This document shows, piece after piece, positions 36,827 to 45,495 of a stretch of DNA of 64,000 nt. The stretch's first letter is position 1. The number at the start of each line of letters is the position of its first letter. The notes under the pieces are model-generated. The model was given only the letters and a program-made list of their open reading frames with translations, was not told the origin of the DNA and searched no databases. The DNA comes from BJHL01 sp040378885 (lineage in GTDB: Bacteria; Planctomycetota; Phycisphaerae; Phycisphaerales; UBA1924), in NCBI GenBank assembly GCA_046316615.1, contig JBKDAN010000030.1:13484-77483 (forward strand), in the 5' to 3' direction. A program made the translations under genes and the position numbers.

Positions 36827-39127
36827 TTACGGGCATTCGCCGCCGGCGAGCACGTTGAAGAAGTCAACCACGTCCTGGTCATCCGGGAAGACGTCGTCAT
36901 TGTTGAAGTCGATGTCGTTGCAGGCGGGGCAATCAGCGCCGGCCAGCACGTTGAAGAAGTCGACGACGTCCTGGTCATCCGGGAACACTTCGTCGTTGTT
37001 GAAGTCGATGTCATCGCAGCCAGCGGGGCCACCAGCGCCGGAAATCACAACATACTGCGTGCCGGGCACCGCCGTCAGGTCCAGCGTGCTGCTCTCACCC
37101 AGGTTGCCCTGGAAGAACTCTGAACCGCTATCGATGCCGCCGATGATCTGGTTCGAGATGTTGCTGTAGTCGCTGCTGGCGATGAAGCCTGCGAGCTTGA
37201 GCGGGCTCACGCCATCCCAGCCCAGTTCGCGAGCTGCGATGTCGATTTCGATGCCCGTCGTGACAGCAGCCGCGCCGCTCACTGACTCGCCGATGCCCGT
37301 GCCAGTCACGCCGGCGATGTTGTTGTTGTCAATCGCGACCTTGATGAGACCCGAGGGACCGGGGGTCACAGGAGCGATCGGCGGGTTCAGCACGCTGAAG
37401 GGGGCGTACGTCACGCGCGGACCCGCATCCGTGTTCGGGATGAAGTCAGCGTTCGTGAAGTCCGTCGGGTTCGCACGCGTGCCCGGGAACAGGATGGGGT
37501 CATTGGTCGACTTCGAGCCGCCGTTGTCAGCGCTGAACTCGATCTGGAAGCCGCTGATTTCTTCGCGGCCGTTCGTGCGCAGGGGCACAGCGTTCGCGTA
37601 GACCTCAACGGGGTTGTTGCCGTTGCCCACACGCAGCACGTAGTCCGCTGCGAAGTCAGCTTCAAACTTCAGGCCCGCGCCGTTGATCGCCACCGGCGGA
37701 TCGCCAGCAGTCGCGCCGTTGCTGCCCGCACCCATGCGGTTCAGACCGTTGTTCGCGTCGAAGCCGGGGTTGCGCACCGGGCTGGCCTGACCGAACAGTT
37801 GGTTCTGACCTTCGTTGGGAATGCTGTCAAAGAACAGCACCAGACCGTTGAAGTTCGTCTCGAGGTTGCCGCCGAGGTGAATCTTGACGCGGTCATCGGT
37901 GGTGTCACCGGGCGTGCCATTGTCATCAATGGCGCTCCACAGGTTGCTGATTTCGCTGCCGCCCGACAGATCGCGGCTGGGAATCAGGCTCACACCCACC
38001 GGCGCGCCATCGACACCGATGATGTTGCTGTTGTTGATCACGCTGAGAACCGGCGTGGTGCTACCGGCAATCGTGCCGCCGCTGCCACCGCCGAGCGTGC
38101 CGCCGTTGGGAACCAGAGCGGTGTTCGTGCCGATGTAGCTCGCGTTGCCGCCAACGTTCGTCGCCGACAGCGTGAGGAAGTCCCAGTAGTGGTCGTTGCC
38201 GTTGCTGTTCATGACGAACAGGAAATCAGCATCGAATGAGTTGTCAAACTTCAGGCCGCCAGTCGTCGTGCCCGTCGTCGTGCTGTACGCGCCACCGAGC
38301 TGGGCGGTGTAACCAAAGCCCCAGTCAGCGTTGAACGCCGGAGCCGCGCCGTTGGTCGTCAGCAGTTGCTGCTGGCCGCCCGCGACGGTGTCAAAGAACA
38401 GACCCATGCGGTTGAAGCCGCTCCAGTTGCCACCGATGAAGATGTACAGAATGTCGTCGGTGGTGTCACCAGCGGTCCCTGCGTCCCAGACGCGGGCGTA
38501 CAGGTTGTTCAGTTCGCTGCCGTTGGCATCGTTCACGCCCGGCAGCGTGTTGTTGTTCAGGCTCGTGTAGTTGCTCTGCACCCACTGACGGCTGCCGGCC
38601 CAGAAGCCGCCCGCGCCGCCGGCAACGTCGCCATCGAGCACGCCGTCCAGCGTGGGCTGCGTCGCCACGCGCGTCAGGCCCGACAGCGTCAGGAACTGGT
38701 TGCCCGGGAAGACCGCGTTGTTGCTGAAATCAACGTTGCGGCCGTTGCCGATGGCCGGGTGGCCGCCGCTGAAGGGCACGCTGTTGTAGGTGCCGCTGGT
38801 GGGCAGCGGATCAGCGCCGATCACCTGGTTGCTCAGGTTGTTGCCCGGCCCGAAGACCGCCGTCAGACGAATCGCATTCAGAGCCGGGTTGCCCAGGCCA
38901 GCCAGCGGAATCGCGAACTCCACGCCGCGCGTCACCGCTTCAGGGTTGCCCGCAGTACCGATCGAACCCGGCACGTTGTCGCCGTAGCTCGTGGGTTGGT
39001 TGTTCACCCAACGTTCCACGTAGCTCGCGCCGTCACGCACGCCGTTAGGCTCGACTGCGAACGCTGAACCCGCAACTACCGAAAGGGCGGCCGCCGACAT
39101 CACGAAACACTTTCCGGAACTCTTCAT
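36827..39127 (-). CDS. large secreted protein with two C-terminal IDFNN/VFP-DDQDVVD modules
   Basis: 766 residues from the ATG at 39127 with GGAGG upstream. The signal peptide ends at GSAFA. The mature protein is low in Lys, rich in Asn, Gly and Asp, and mostly beta. Two homologous-looking regions contain LYARVWDAGTAGDTTDDILY and a matching IDDNGTPGDTTDDRVKI, each followed by GLFFD or VLFFD and a long loop. The end has two EF-hand/dockerin-like modules (CDDIDFNNDEVFPDDQDVVD and CNDIDFNNDDVFPDDQDVVD). It is probably extracellular, possibly a surface or matrix protein. Confidence 0.8.
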   Translation of the reverse strand: MKSSGKCFVMSAAALSVVAGSAFAVEPNGVRDGASYVERWVNNQPTSYGDNVPGSIGTAGNPEAVTRGVEFAIPLAGLGNPALNAIRLTAVFGPGNNLSNQVIGADPLPTSGTYNSVPFSGGHPAIGNGRNVDFSNNAVFPGNQFLTLSGLTRVATQPTLDGVLDGDVAGGAGGFWAGSRQWVQSNYTSLNNNTLPGVNDANGSELNNLYARVWDAGTAGDTTDDILYIFIGGNWSGFNRMGLFFDTVAGGQQQLLTTNGAAPAFNADWGFGYTAQLGGAYSTTTGTTTGGLKFDNSFDADFLFVMNSNGNDHYWDFLTLSATNVGGNASYIGTNTALVPNGGTLGGGSGGTIAGSTTPVLSVINNSNIIGVDGAPVGVSLIPSRDLSGGSEISNLWSAIDDNGTPGDTTDDRVKIHLGGNLETNFNGLVLFFDSIPNEGQNQLFGQASPVRNPGFDANNGLNRMGAGSNGATAGDPPVAINGAGLKFEADFAADYVLRVGNGNNPVEVYANAVPLRTNGREEISGFQIEFSADNGGSKSTNDPILFPGTRANPTDFTNADFIPNTDAGPRVTYAPFSVLNPPIAPVTPGPSGLIKVAIDNNNIAGVTGTGIGESVSGAAAVTTGIEIDIAARELGWDGVSPLKLAGFIASSDYSNISNQIIGGIDSGSEFFQGNLGESSTLDLTAVPGTQYVVISGAGGPAGCDDIDFNNDEVFPDDQDVVDFFNVLAGADCPACNDIDFNNDDVFPDDQDVVDFFNVLAGGECP

Positions 39128-39729
39128 TGCATTCCTCCAGAGGACCCAAACTTTGGATTGCGCGGTTGGGGCACTGCAAGCCCGGTCGTCGCCACAAGAC
39201 GAACCGACTCCGGCTCTTCTCCCCCCAACGCGCAAGTCTGATCTGGGTTGAATATACACGAGTTTCGTGTAAATGGAACAGAGAATCTGCACGGATTTGT
39301 GAGATTCGTCCGCGTTTGCGGACGCAGGTGTCTCGTGTGCGTCTCACACCATCAAAAAGGCGGTGATTCCCCTAGAATTTGGCGGTTCCACAAAACCACA
39401 AGTGTCGCTGAAACACAATCTATTTGTGTCGCTCCGACACTGAGGAAACCCCCATTTTCCACATCTCGCAACATTCGTACACCAACCTGCGAAAAGTCTA
39501 CGTAAGTCTCCTTGACGCGCCCCCCTCTGTCCGTGTAACTTGCACCAGTCTGAACACGTTGCTCACACACCGCTCCGCGTGTCCGATCTTGCTGCTCCCC
39601 GCGCCTTTTGCGCGGTTCGCAGCTATCGTCGGAATCTCGAGATCGGCCCCAACCAGCGTCGCGGCTGGCGGTACAAGTAACACGGTTCATACACGGTGTC
39701 GGGTCCGCACCACTCTGGAAGCAGCACTC
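39128..39729. promoter_or_regulatory. divergent regulatory region with two inverted repeats
   Basis: No gene was found. The stretch is visibly richer in A and T than its surroundings. A perfect hairpin GTCCGC-gttt-GCGGAC lies at 39308-39323. A nested inverted repeat lies at 39401-39441: outer arms AGTGTCG/CGACACT, inner arms ACACAA/TTGTGT, loop TCTAT. TTGACG (39512-39517) and TAACTT (39536-39541), 18 bases apart, could drive the prepilin-like gene at 39730. Confidence 0.45.
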
Positions 39730-40713
39730 ATGTTCCACTGTCCCTCTTCTCGCTCACGTGCCTTCACACTTATCGAATTGCTCGTCGTCATCGCGATTAT
39801 CGCGCTGCTGATCGGCATTCTTCTCCCCGCGTTGGGAAAGGCACGTGCGAATGCCCGAACGACCAAGTGTCTCACGCAGGTGCGTGCTATGGGGCAGGCG
39901 TTCGCGTTCTACGCGAATGATTACAAGGACTGGTTCCCGATCATGCCACCGGGGCCGGTTGCTAACCCGGGCGGCCCCGTCGTCGATGACAAACAGGAAG
40001 CGAGGGGTGGCCTTGCAGGCCTCTACAGCCTCGAACAACAGGGCAACCTTCCGCTTGCGGAACAGACCACGTCAAATCGTACCTTCGGTTGGTATGGGAT
40101 CTCACCTACAAACGATCAAGAAGTCATCGATGGGTACCTGACCCGCCAAGCTCAACCCGGCGGCTCTCGTACGCCGCTCATGCGAAACTACCTCGACACC
40201 CTGGCCGTCTTGACGTGTCCCTCTGACAAGGAGGACGTGTACTACGGCCAACCTCGGTTGCGCAACCCAAGCATTGGGTTCTACCCGAATCCGACGGATC
40301 TGGCAACGAATCGTCGCGTGCCTCAAGCACCGACGAACGAACTCGAGGTTGTCCAGACAAACATCAGCTACCTCTACATCATCGGCCTTTCCGCCGTTGA
40401 CGCGAAAGTCATCATGCCGGTTCCGTTCTTTGGAGATGAAACGAACGGAAGCGACATCGAGTTTGGCGCGTTCTACGGAGGTGGAAACAGTGACCCTACG
40501 TTCGCGCAACGGGCCGATTCTCGAGGTCCCGGTTTTTACGGCAAGGTTGACAACCACGGAGCGCAGGGCGGTAACTTCGTCTACACCGATGGATCGGCTA
40601 AGTTTCTGACTGGAAACGTTCACGAGGCCATTTTCTCTGGCACCACAGCGATTGACGGTGGCAGCGCGGGACAAGCCGTTAACAACAGCCGCCGCACGCG
40701 CACTATCGACTAA
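39730..40713 (+). CDS. type II secretion/type IV pilin-like prepilin (H-X9-DG family)
   Basis: 327 residues from the ATG at 39730; the frame is open further upstream but that part is intergenic-like. A short basic leader precedes the prepilin motif AFTLIELLVVIAIIALLIGI, with Phe at +1 and Glu at +5 after the cleavage site. The globular part ends with NHGAQGGNFVYTDGSAKF, close to the H-X9-DG signature of planctomycete prepilin-like proteins. It would be cleaved by a prepilin peptidase and placed in the inner membrane or a pseudopilus. Confidence 0.88.
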   Translation: MFHCPSSRSRAFTLIELLVVIAIIALLIGILLPALGKARANARTTKCLTQVRAMGQAFAFYANDYKDWFPIMPPGPVANPGGPVVDDKQEARGGLAGLYSLEQQGNLPLAEQTTSNRTFGWYGISPTNDQEVIDGYLTRQAQPGGSRTPLMRNYLDTLAVLTCPSDKEDVYYGQPRLRNPSIGFYPNPTDLATNRRVPQAPTNELEVVQTNISYLYIIGLSAVDAKVIMPVPFFGDETNGSDIEFGAFYGGGNSDPTFAQRADSRGPGFYGKVDNHGAQGGNFVYTDGSAKFLTGNVHEAIFSGTTAIDGGSAGQAVNNSRRTRTID

Positions 40714-40726
40714 AGTTCTCTTGCAT

Positions 40727-40765
40727 CACAACAGCCCGCCGCAAGCACCGCGGCGGGCTGTTGTG
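40727..40765 (+). terminator. strong hairpin terminator after the prepilin-like gene
   Basis: Arms CACAACAGCCCGCCGC (40727-40742) and 40750-40765 pair perfectly over 16 bases with a seven-base loop. A T-rich base run is short, but the stem is very stable. Confidence 0.75.
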
Positions 40766-40976
40766 TTGACAGGTGTCGTGCCATGGATCCCGCGTTCTGC
40801 TGTTCGCCGCGCACTCCCGGCGCGGCATACGCGACAAGCCTGTCGATTTCGCTTGTTTTCTGCAGGTTTATGCTCGATTTCGTCACACGCATGACTTCGC
40901 ACGTTCTATGCTTGCCGCCCCTCGCTTGCAGCGCACTTGACCGCTCTCGCGTGCGGCCTCAGTGGGAGACTTCCGC

Positions 40977-42428
40977 GTGGCTCAGCCGGCTGCTTCTGAC
41001 AAATCTCTCAAACCCGCCACGCCTTGGTGGAAGCGTCTCTTCATGGCCCAGGAGGCCGGCCTCGTTCTCGTCATCGCGCTCCTGATGACGATGCTCACCA
41101 TCTTCAGCAAACCCATCACGCAGCGCGACTTCCTGCGTCCCGATACCGGCACCACCATCACGCAGTCCGCCAACACGTTCAGCGCCACGATCGAAGGTCA
41201 GCAGCGCACGTACTCCGCAAGTGAAGGCTGGGAGCTCCGCGGCGCCGATACGAACCAAAGCCTGCAGCGCACGCGCGAAGTCAACAAGTTCCTCAACTTG
41301 CAGAACCTCGTGCAGTTGCTCGTTAACGCCAGCTTCATCGCCATCATGGCAGTGGCGATCACCGCCGTCATCGCCATGGGCGGCATCGATCTCTCCATCG
41401 GCTCCATCTACGCGCTCGCCGCCCTCATGGTCGCGCTGGTGCTCCGCTACGCATGGCCCGAAGGTGTCACCGGCCTCAAGCCCACCATGTTCGGTTCCAC
41501 CGGCATGTGGTTCGCCGCCCTCGCCGCTGGTGCAGTCGCGCTCGTCGCTTCGATCCTCATCGGCAGGCGCAAGCCCTCCACCACCAGCAGCACCAGTGGT
41601 GAAGCTGGCAAGGCCATGGCCAAGGCCCTCGCCGCCGCAGCCATCGGCGTACTCATCGTTGTCGGCTGGGCCCTCGTCCGCGAAATGCGCGACAATTGGC
41701 GCGGCGACCAAACCGCATCGCTCCCCCTCGTCGCCACGCTGCCTCTCGCGCTCGTCGTCGCCCTCGTCGTCGGCGGCCTCTGCGGCCTGCTCAACGGCAC
41801 CATGATCGTCGGCCTGCGTGTCCACCCCTTCATCATCACGCTGGGCACCATGGCGGCCTATCGCGGCCTCTGCTCCCTCCCCACCAAGAGCCAGAGCGTC
41901 GCGAACATGAGCCCCTCTTTCCAAGAGTTCCTCACGCTCAGCGTGGGCGGCGTCACCCCCGTGCCCGTCGGCATCATGCTGCTTGTGGCCCTCATCGGCT
42001 TCGTCATCCTGGGATACACCGTGCTGGGCCGTCAGGTCTACGCCATCGGCGGGAATGAAGTCGCCGCGAAGTACGCGGGCATCCCGGTTGGCAAGGTCAA
42101 GATCATCGTCTACACCATCATGGGCATGATGGCCGGCCTCGCCGGATTCCTCTACGTTGGCTACTACGGCGCAGCCGAGCCCGCCGCAGGCAGTGGCTAC
42201 GAGCTCAGTGTCATCGCCGCCGCCGTCATTGGTGGCGCCAGCCTCAGCGGCGGCCGCGGCAGCCCCACCGGCGCCGTGCTGGGTGCCATCCTCGTCCAAC
42301 TCATCGACAACAGCCTGGTCATCCTCGATATCGACCAGAGCTACAAGCAAATCGTCATCGGCGCCGCCATCGTGGCTGCGGTCGTGCTCGACCAGCTCAA
42401 GAGCCGCCTGATGCCGATGGGACGGTAA
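40977..42428 (+). CDS. sugar ABC transporter permease (RbsC/XylH family) with two insertions
   Basis: 483 residues from the GTG at 40977 with GGGAG eight bases upstream. Family motifs are NASFIAIMAVAITAVIAMGG, IDLSIGSIYALAALM, HPFIITLGTMAAYRGL, AIGGNEVAAKYAGIPV, GAAEPAAGSGYELSVIAAAV and GGASLSGGRGSPTGAVLGA. The protein is about 150 residues longer than ribose permeases. One insertion follows TM1 (about 38-105, polar and probably periplasmic). A second, Ser/Thr-rich insertion lies near 195-245. It pairs with the binding protein 28 bases downstream. No ATPase gene is adjacent. Confidence 0.9.
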   Translation: MAQPAASDKSLKPATPWWKRLFMAQEAGLVLVIALLMTMLTIFSKPITQRDFLRPDTGTTITQSANTFSATIEGQQRTYSASEGWELRGADTNQSLQRTREVNKFLNLQNLVQLLVNASFIAIMAVAITAVIAMGGIDLSIGSIYALAALMVALVLRYAWPEGVTGLKPTMFGSTGMWFAALAAGAVALVASILIGRRKPSTTSSTSGEAGKAMAKALAAAAIGVLIVVGWALVREMRDNWRGDQTASLPLVATLPLALVVALVVGGLCGLLNGTMIVGLRVHPFIITLGTMAAYRGLCSLPTKSQSVANMSPSFQEFLTLSVGGVTPVPVGIMLLVALIGFVILGYTVLGRQVYAIGGNEVAAKYAGIPVGKVKIIVYTIMGMMAGLAGFLYVGYYGAAEPAAGSGYELSVIAAAVIGGASLSGGRGSPTGAVLGAILVQLIDNSLVILDIDQSYKQIVIGAAIVAAVVLDQLKSRLMPMGR

Positions 42429-42456
42429 CGACCGCAGATCACACAGAAAGGGATCT

Positions 42457-43572
42457 ATGAAACTGAAGCACTCCATCGGTATGGCCGCCGCGCTGCTCAT
42501 GAGCGTCGGCATGTTCACGGGCTGCGAGAAGAAGGCTGAAGCGCCTGCCAACACGCCCGCCCCTGCTGCCGCGCCCGCCGCGGAAACCAAGCCCGCCGAC
42601 GCCAAGCCGGCCGACGCTGCCAAGCCCGCTGCCGCAGCCACGGGCGACCGCAAGCCCAGCAAGAACAAGTTCGTCTTCGGTGTCATCGCCAAGAGCGAAA
42701 ACAACCCCGTCTTCCAAGCCGCCAAGACCGGCGCGTTCGACGCCGCCAAGGAACTCGGCGCCGCTGAAGGTGTCGAGATCGAAATCAACTGGCGCACGCC
42801 GCCCACCGAAGACGCGCAGAAGCAGGCCCAGGCCATCGCTGATCTCGTCAACGTCGGCGTCGACGGCATCGCTGTCAGCGTGACCGACGCCAACGTCCTC
42901 ACCAGCGCTATCAACGCCGCCGTCGAGAAGGGCGTGCCCGTTGTCACGTTCGACAGCGACGCCCCCGCCAGCAAGCGCATGGCCACTTACGGCATGGACG
43001 ACGCCGAAGCGGGCAAGCTCCTCGCCGATCAGCTCGTGAAGACCATGGGCGATAAGGGTGTCGTCGCCATTCTCGCGGGCAATCAAAATGCCACCAACCT
43101 CCAAGCCCGCGTCCGCGGCGTGCGCGAAGGCCTCGCCAAGCACAAGGGCATCACCATCAAGGAAACGTACTACCACGTCGAGACCGCCGACGCTGCTGTC
43201 CAGAAGATCAAGCAGGTCCAGACCGCCAACCCGGATGTGACCGGCTGGGCATTCGTCGGTGGCTGGCCCCTCTACACCGAGAAGGCCCTCGCAGGCGTCG
43301 CGGACAAGGGCGTCACCGTCGTCAGCATCGACACCCTCGAACTCCCCCTCGCCTACGTCAAGCGCGGCGAAGTGAAGGCCCTCGTGGGTCAGAACTACTA
43401 CGGCTGGGGCTACGAAAGCGTCCGCATGCTCCTCAACAACGCTGCCTTCGGCGAGAAGCCCGCGGAAACCACCGTCCGCGCTCAGGTCGACATCGTCACG
43501 AAGGACAATGCTGACGAGTTCGGCAAGATCTGGGACAAGTGGCTCGGCCGCACCGCTCCCGACAAGAAGTAA
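42457..43572 (+). CDS. sugar ABC transporter substrate-binding lipoprotein (RbsB-like)
   Basis: 371 residues with AAAGGGA before the ATG. A lipoprotein signal has Cys at residue 23 (VGMFTGCEKK). An Ala/Pro/Lys-rich linker follows to about residue 66. The periplasmic-binding fold starts at FVFGVIAKSENNPVFQAA and includes DGIAVSVTDANVL, PVVTFDSDAP, GMDDAEAGKLLADQLVKTMG, VAILAGNQNATN and GQNYYGWGYESVRML. The substrate is a sugar or sugar-like compound that cannot be named from sequence. It ends at the terminator at 43611-43638. Confidence 0.92.
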   Translation: MKLKHSIGMAAALLMSVGMFTGCEKKAEAPANTPAPAAAPAAETKPADAKPADAAKPAAAATGDRKPSKNKFVFGVIAKSENNPVFQAAKTGAFDAAKELGAAEGVEIEINWRTPPTEDAQKQAQAIADLVNVGVDGIAVSVTDANVLTSAINAAVEKGVPVVTFDSDAPASKRMATYGMDDAEAGKLLADQLVKTMGDKGVVAILAGNQNATNLQARVRGVREGLAKHKGITIKETYYHVETADAAVQKIKQVQTANPDVTGWAFVGGWPLYTEKALAGVADKGVTVVSIDTLELPLAYVKRGEVKALVGQNYYGWGYESVRMLLNNAAFGEKPAETTVRAQVDIVTKDNADEFGKIWDKWLGRTAPDKK

Positions 43573-43610
43573 GTGCTCGACAAGAGCTAACTGATAGAGC
43601 CCCAAGCAAG

Positions 43611-43638
43611 AACGCCCTCAGCACTCGCTGAGGGCGTT
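43611..43638. terminator. bidirectional intrinsic terminator
   Basis: AACGCCCTCAGC (43611-43622) and GCTGAGGGCGTT (43627-43638) form a perfect 12-base stem with an ACTC loop, followed by TTTTCC. It lies between the convergent binding-protein and enoyl-CoA hydratase genes. Confidence 0.88.
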
Positions 43639-43663
43639 TTTCCTTTCCTGCACACAGACTCGC

Positions 43664-44569
43664 TCACTTCTTCTTTGCGAAGAAGTTCGAGATCGCTTCC
43701 TTGGCCGCAGGCAGATTGCGCAGTCGCACCAGTTGCTCCTGCTCCACACGCAGACACGCCGCGAACCCGCGTGTCACGCCGGCATCCAGAGCCATGATGA
43801 CCGACTTGCCCGCGTCCGTCTTGCACACTTCATCGCGCACGCTGTCAATCGCGGCGATGACGCGCGGCGCAATCGCCACGCGCCCGCTGTGCTTCAGCGG
43901 CGCGCCATCACGCACCGTGCGACCCTTCAGGCTTTGTTCAATCAGCCACTTCTTTGCGGCGGGCAGCAAGCCTTCCGCATCCGCCGCGACGATATCAAAC
44001 AGCCCCGCCTTCGCTGCATCGTCCAGCATCATGGGCTTGCCCGCCGCCGTCGCACGAATCGCCGCCGCCGGATCAATCCGCGCCGCCAGCAGCGTCGTGC
44101 CGCCCCAGCCGGGACAGATCGCCAGCCCCGCCTCAGGTAGCCCCACGGGATACGGCTTGCTCACGCCGTCCACCTTGGGCGCTGGTGCTGCGACCAATCC
44201 ATCACAGTGCATCGCCAGTTCAAGCCCGCCGCCCAGTGTCGCCCCGTTGATCGCCGCGACCGTCGGGTAAGGCAGCTTGCTGAGCTTCACGTACACGCTG
44301 CTCGCATAGGCGAGGTAGCGGTGCAGGTTGTCATCGCTCATCTCCTGAATGCTCTTGAGGTCGGCGCCCGCCACAAACGCGCGCGGCGCGCTGCTGGCCA
44401 ACACGAGCCCGCGCAAATCGCGAGGCAACGCGCTCAGCGTCGCTTCCAGCCGACGAATCAGCGGATGATCGAGTACCACCACAGGCTTGGGGCTCTGCTC
44501 AAGAAAAATCGTCGCAATGTGCGCGAAAGGTCCGGAACGCTCACGAATGACGGGGAATGGCTTGACCAT
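43664..44569 (-). CDS. enoyl-CoA hydratase/isomerase (crotonase) family protein
   Basis: 301 residues from the ATG at 44569. Crotonase-fold motifs are LVLASSAPRAFVAGADLKSI (oxyanion-hole region), YPTVAAINGATLGGGLELAMHCD and VGLPEAGLAICPGWGGTTLL. The C-terminal 100 residues are helical, as in longer members. It could act in beta-oxidation or in another CoA-ester reaction; the substrate is open. No Shine-Dalgarno sequence is seen, but TACGCT ends five bases before the ATG (leaderless pattern). It is a single gene. Confidence 0.88.
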   Translation of the reverse strand: MVKPFPVIRERSGPFAHIATIFLEQSPKPVVVLDHPLIRRLEATLSALPRDLRGLVLASSAPRAFVAGADLKSIQEMSDDNLHRYLAYASSVYVKLSKLPYPTVAAINGATLGGGLELAMHCDGLVAAPAPKVDGVSKPYPVGLPEAGLAICPGWGGTTLLAARIDPAAAIRATAAGKPMMLDDAAKAGLFDIVAADAEGLLPAAKKWLIEQSLKGRTVRDGAPLKHSGRVAIAPRVIAAIDSVRDEVCKTDAGKSVIMALDAGVTRGFAACLRVEQEQLVRLRNLPAAKEAISNFFAKKK

Positions 44570-44615
44570 CCCCAAGCGTATCGCTCGTCACCCTCTGTCC
44601 GTGCCCCCTCCCGCC

Positions 44616-45425
44616 TCACGCCCCGCCGCCCTTGGTGCCCTTGGCCCCACGCACCTTGAGAATCGCCTGCATCTCTTCCGCCAGTTCCGCCAGCCGCTCG
44701 TCACTCGTATCCAGCTTCCGCGCACGATTGCGCTCCGCCTCCTGCACTTCCTGATAGTTGTTCAGCACCGCACCCACAATGAGGTTGATGAGCAGGAACG
44801 TGCTCACGATGATCCAGCTCACGTGATAGAACGTGTTCTTCCACTGCCAGCTCTGCCCCTCCGCCGCATATCGCAGGTCGCTCCAGTTGTCACCTGTCAG
44901 CACGCGAAACAGCGTGAAGAAACTCTCGTGCAGCGAGCCATACTCCTTGGGCATGTACTGCCCGAACAGCTTCACGCCGATCACGCCATAGATGAACAAG
45001 ATGATCCCCGCCAGCAGCGTGATGTACTTCATGCTGACGACGCTCTTCACAAGCACCGTCACGATCAACCGCAACTCCGGCACGCTGCGCACCAGCCGAA
45101 ACACCCGCAGCACGCGAATCACGCGCACCAGCGCCGTCATCGTCGGGTCCGCCGCCGGCAAGAAGCTCCCCACCACCACCACCACATCGAAGATGTTCCA
45201 CCCATCCTTGAAGAACGCCCCCAGGGTCCGCGTGTGCATCGCCGCCAGCAGCTTCACCACCAGCTCGATCACAAAAATCCCAAGACACACGTTCAGCGCA
45301 TGCTTGATGAACGTGTTCTCCATGTCATATGTCTGCCACCCCACCAGCACGCCGTTCAGCACGATCACCGCGAGCACAATCCCGCCGAACCACTTCGACT
45401 CCGCCAGACGCACGATTGCTTGCAT
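44616..45425 (-). CDS. single-domain voltage-gated cation channel (BacNav/Cav-like)
   Basis: 269 residues from the ATG at 45425. There are six membrane segments: S1 (WFGGIVLAVIVLNGVLVGW), S2 (a CLGIFVIELVVKLL segment), S3 with NIFDVVVVVGSFL, the voltage sensor S4 with RVIRVLRVFRLVR, S5 (LLAGIILFIYGVIGVKLF) and S6 (a HVSWIIVSTFLLINLIVGAV segment). The pore loop reads FFTLFRVLTGDNWSDLR. The filter TGDNWSD differs from TLESWSM of NavAb, with Asp at the E177 and M181 positions. Four subunits would form the pore. A helical, charged C-terminal tail follows S6. Confidence 0.88.
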   Translation of the reverse strand: MQAIVRLAESKWFGGIVLAVIVLNGVLVGWQTYDMENTFIKHALNVCLGIFVIELVVKLLAAMHTRTLGAFFKDGWNIFDVVVVVGSFLPAADPTMTALVRVIRVLRVFRLVRSVPELRLIVTVLVKSVVSMKYITLLAGIILFIYGVIGVKLFGQYMPKEYGSLHESFFTLFRVLTGDNWSDLRYAAEGQSWQWKNTFYHVSWIIVSTFLLINLIVGAVLNNYQEVQEAERNRARKLDTSDERLAELAEEMQAILKVRGAKGTKGGGA

Positions 45426-45495
45426 GCCCAATTCTGTCCCTGCTGAGCCCGATTTCTACAACCGCCGCTGTCCTTTATGCCGAATACCTTCACGC

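Noticed and set aside
40959..42986. A 675-residue minus-strand ORF with an acidic, Gly/Ala/Asp-rich sequence opposite the ABC permease
   Set aside because: It is a complement of the permease and of the start of the binding protein, has no domain, and follows the base composition of the opposite strand.
42439..43605. A 388-residue minus-strand ORF opposite the sugar-binding protein
   Set aside because: It is a shadow frame of a clear lipoprotein gene.
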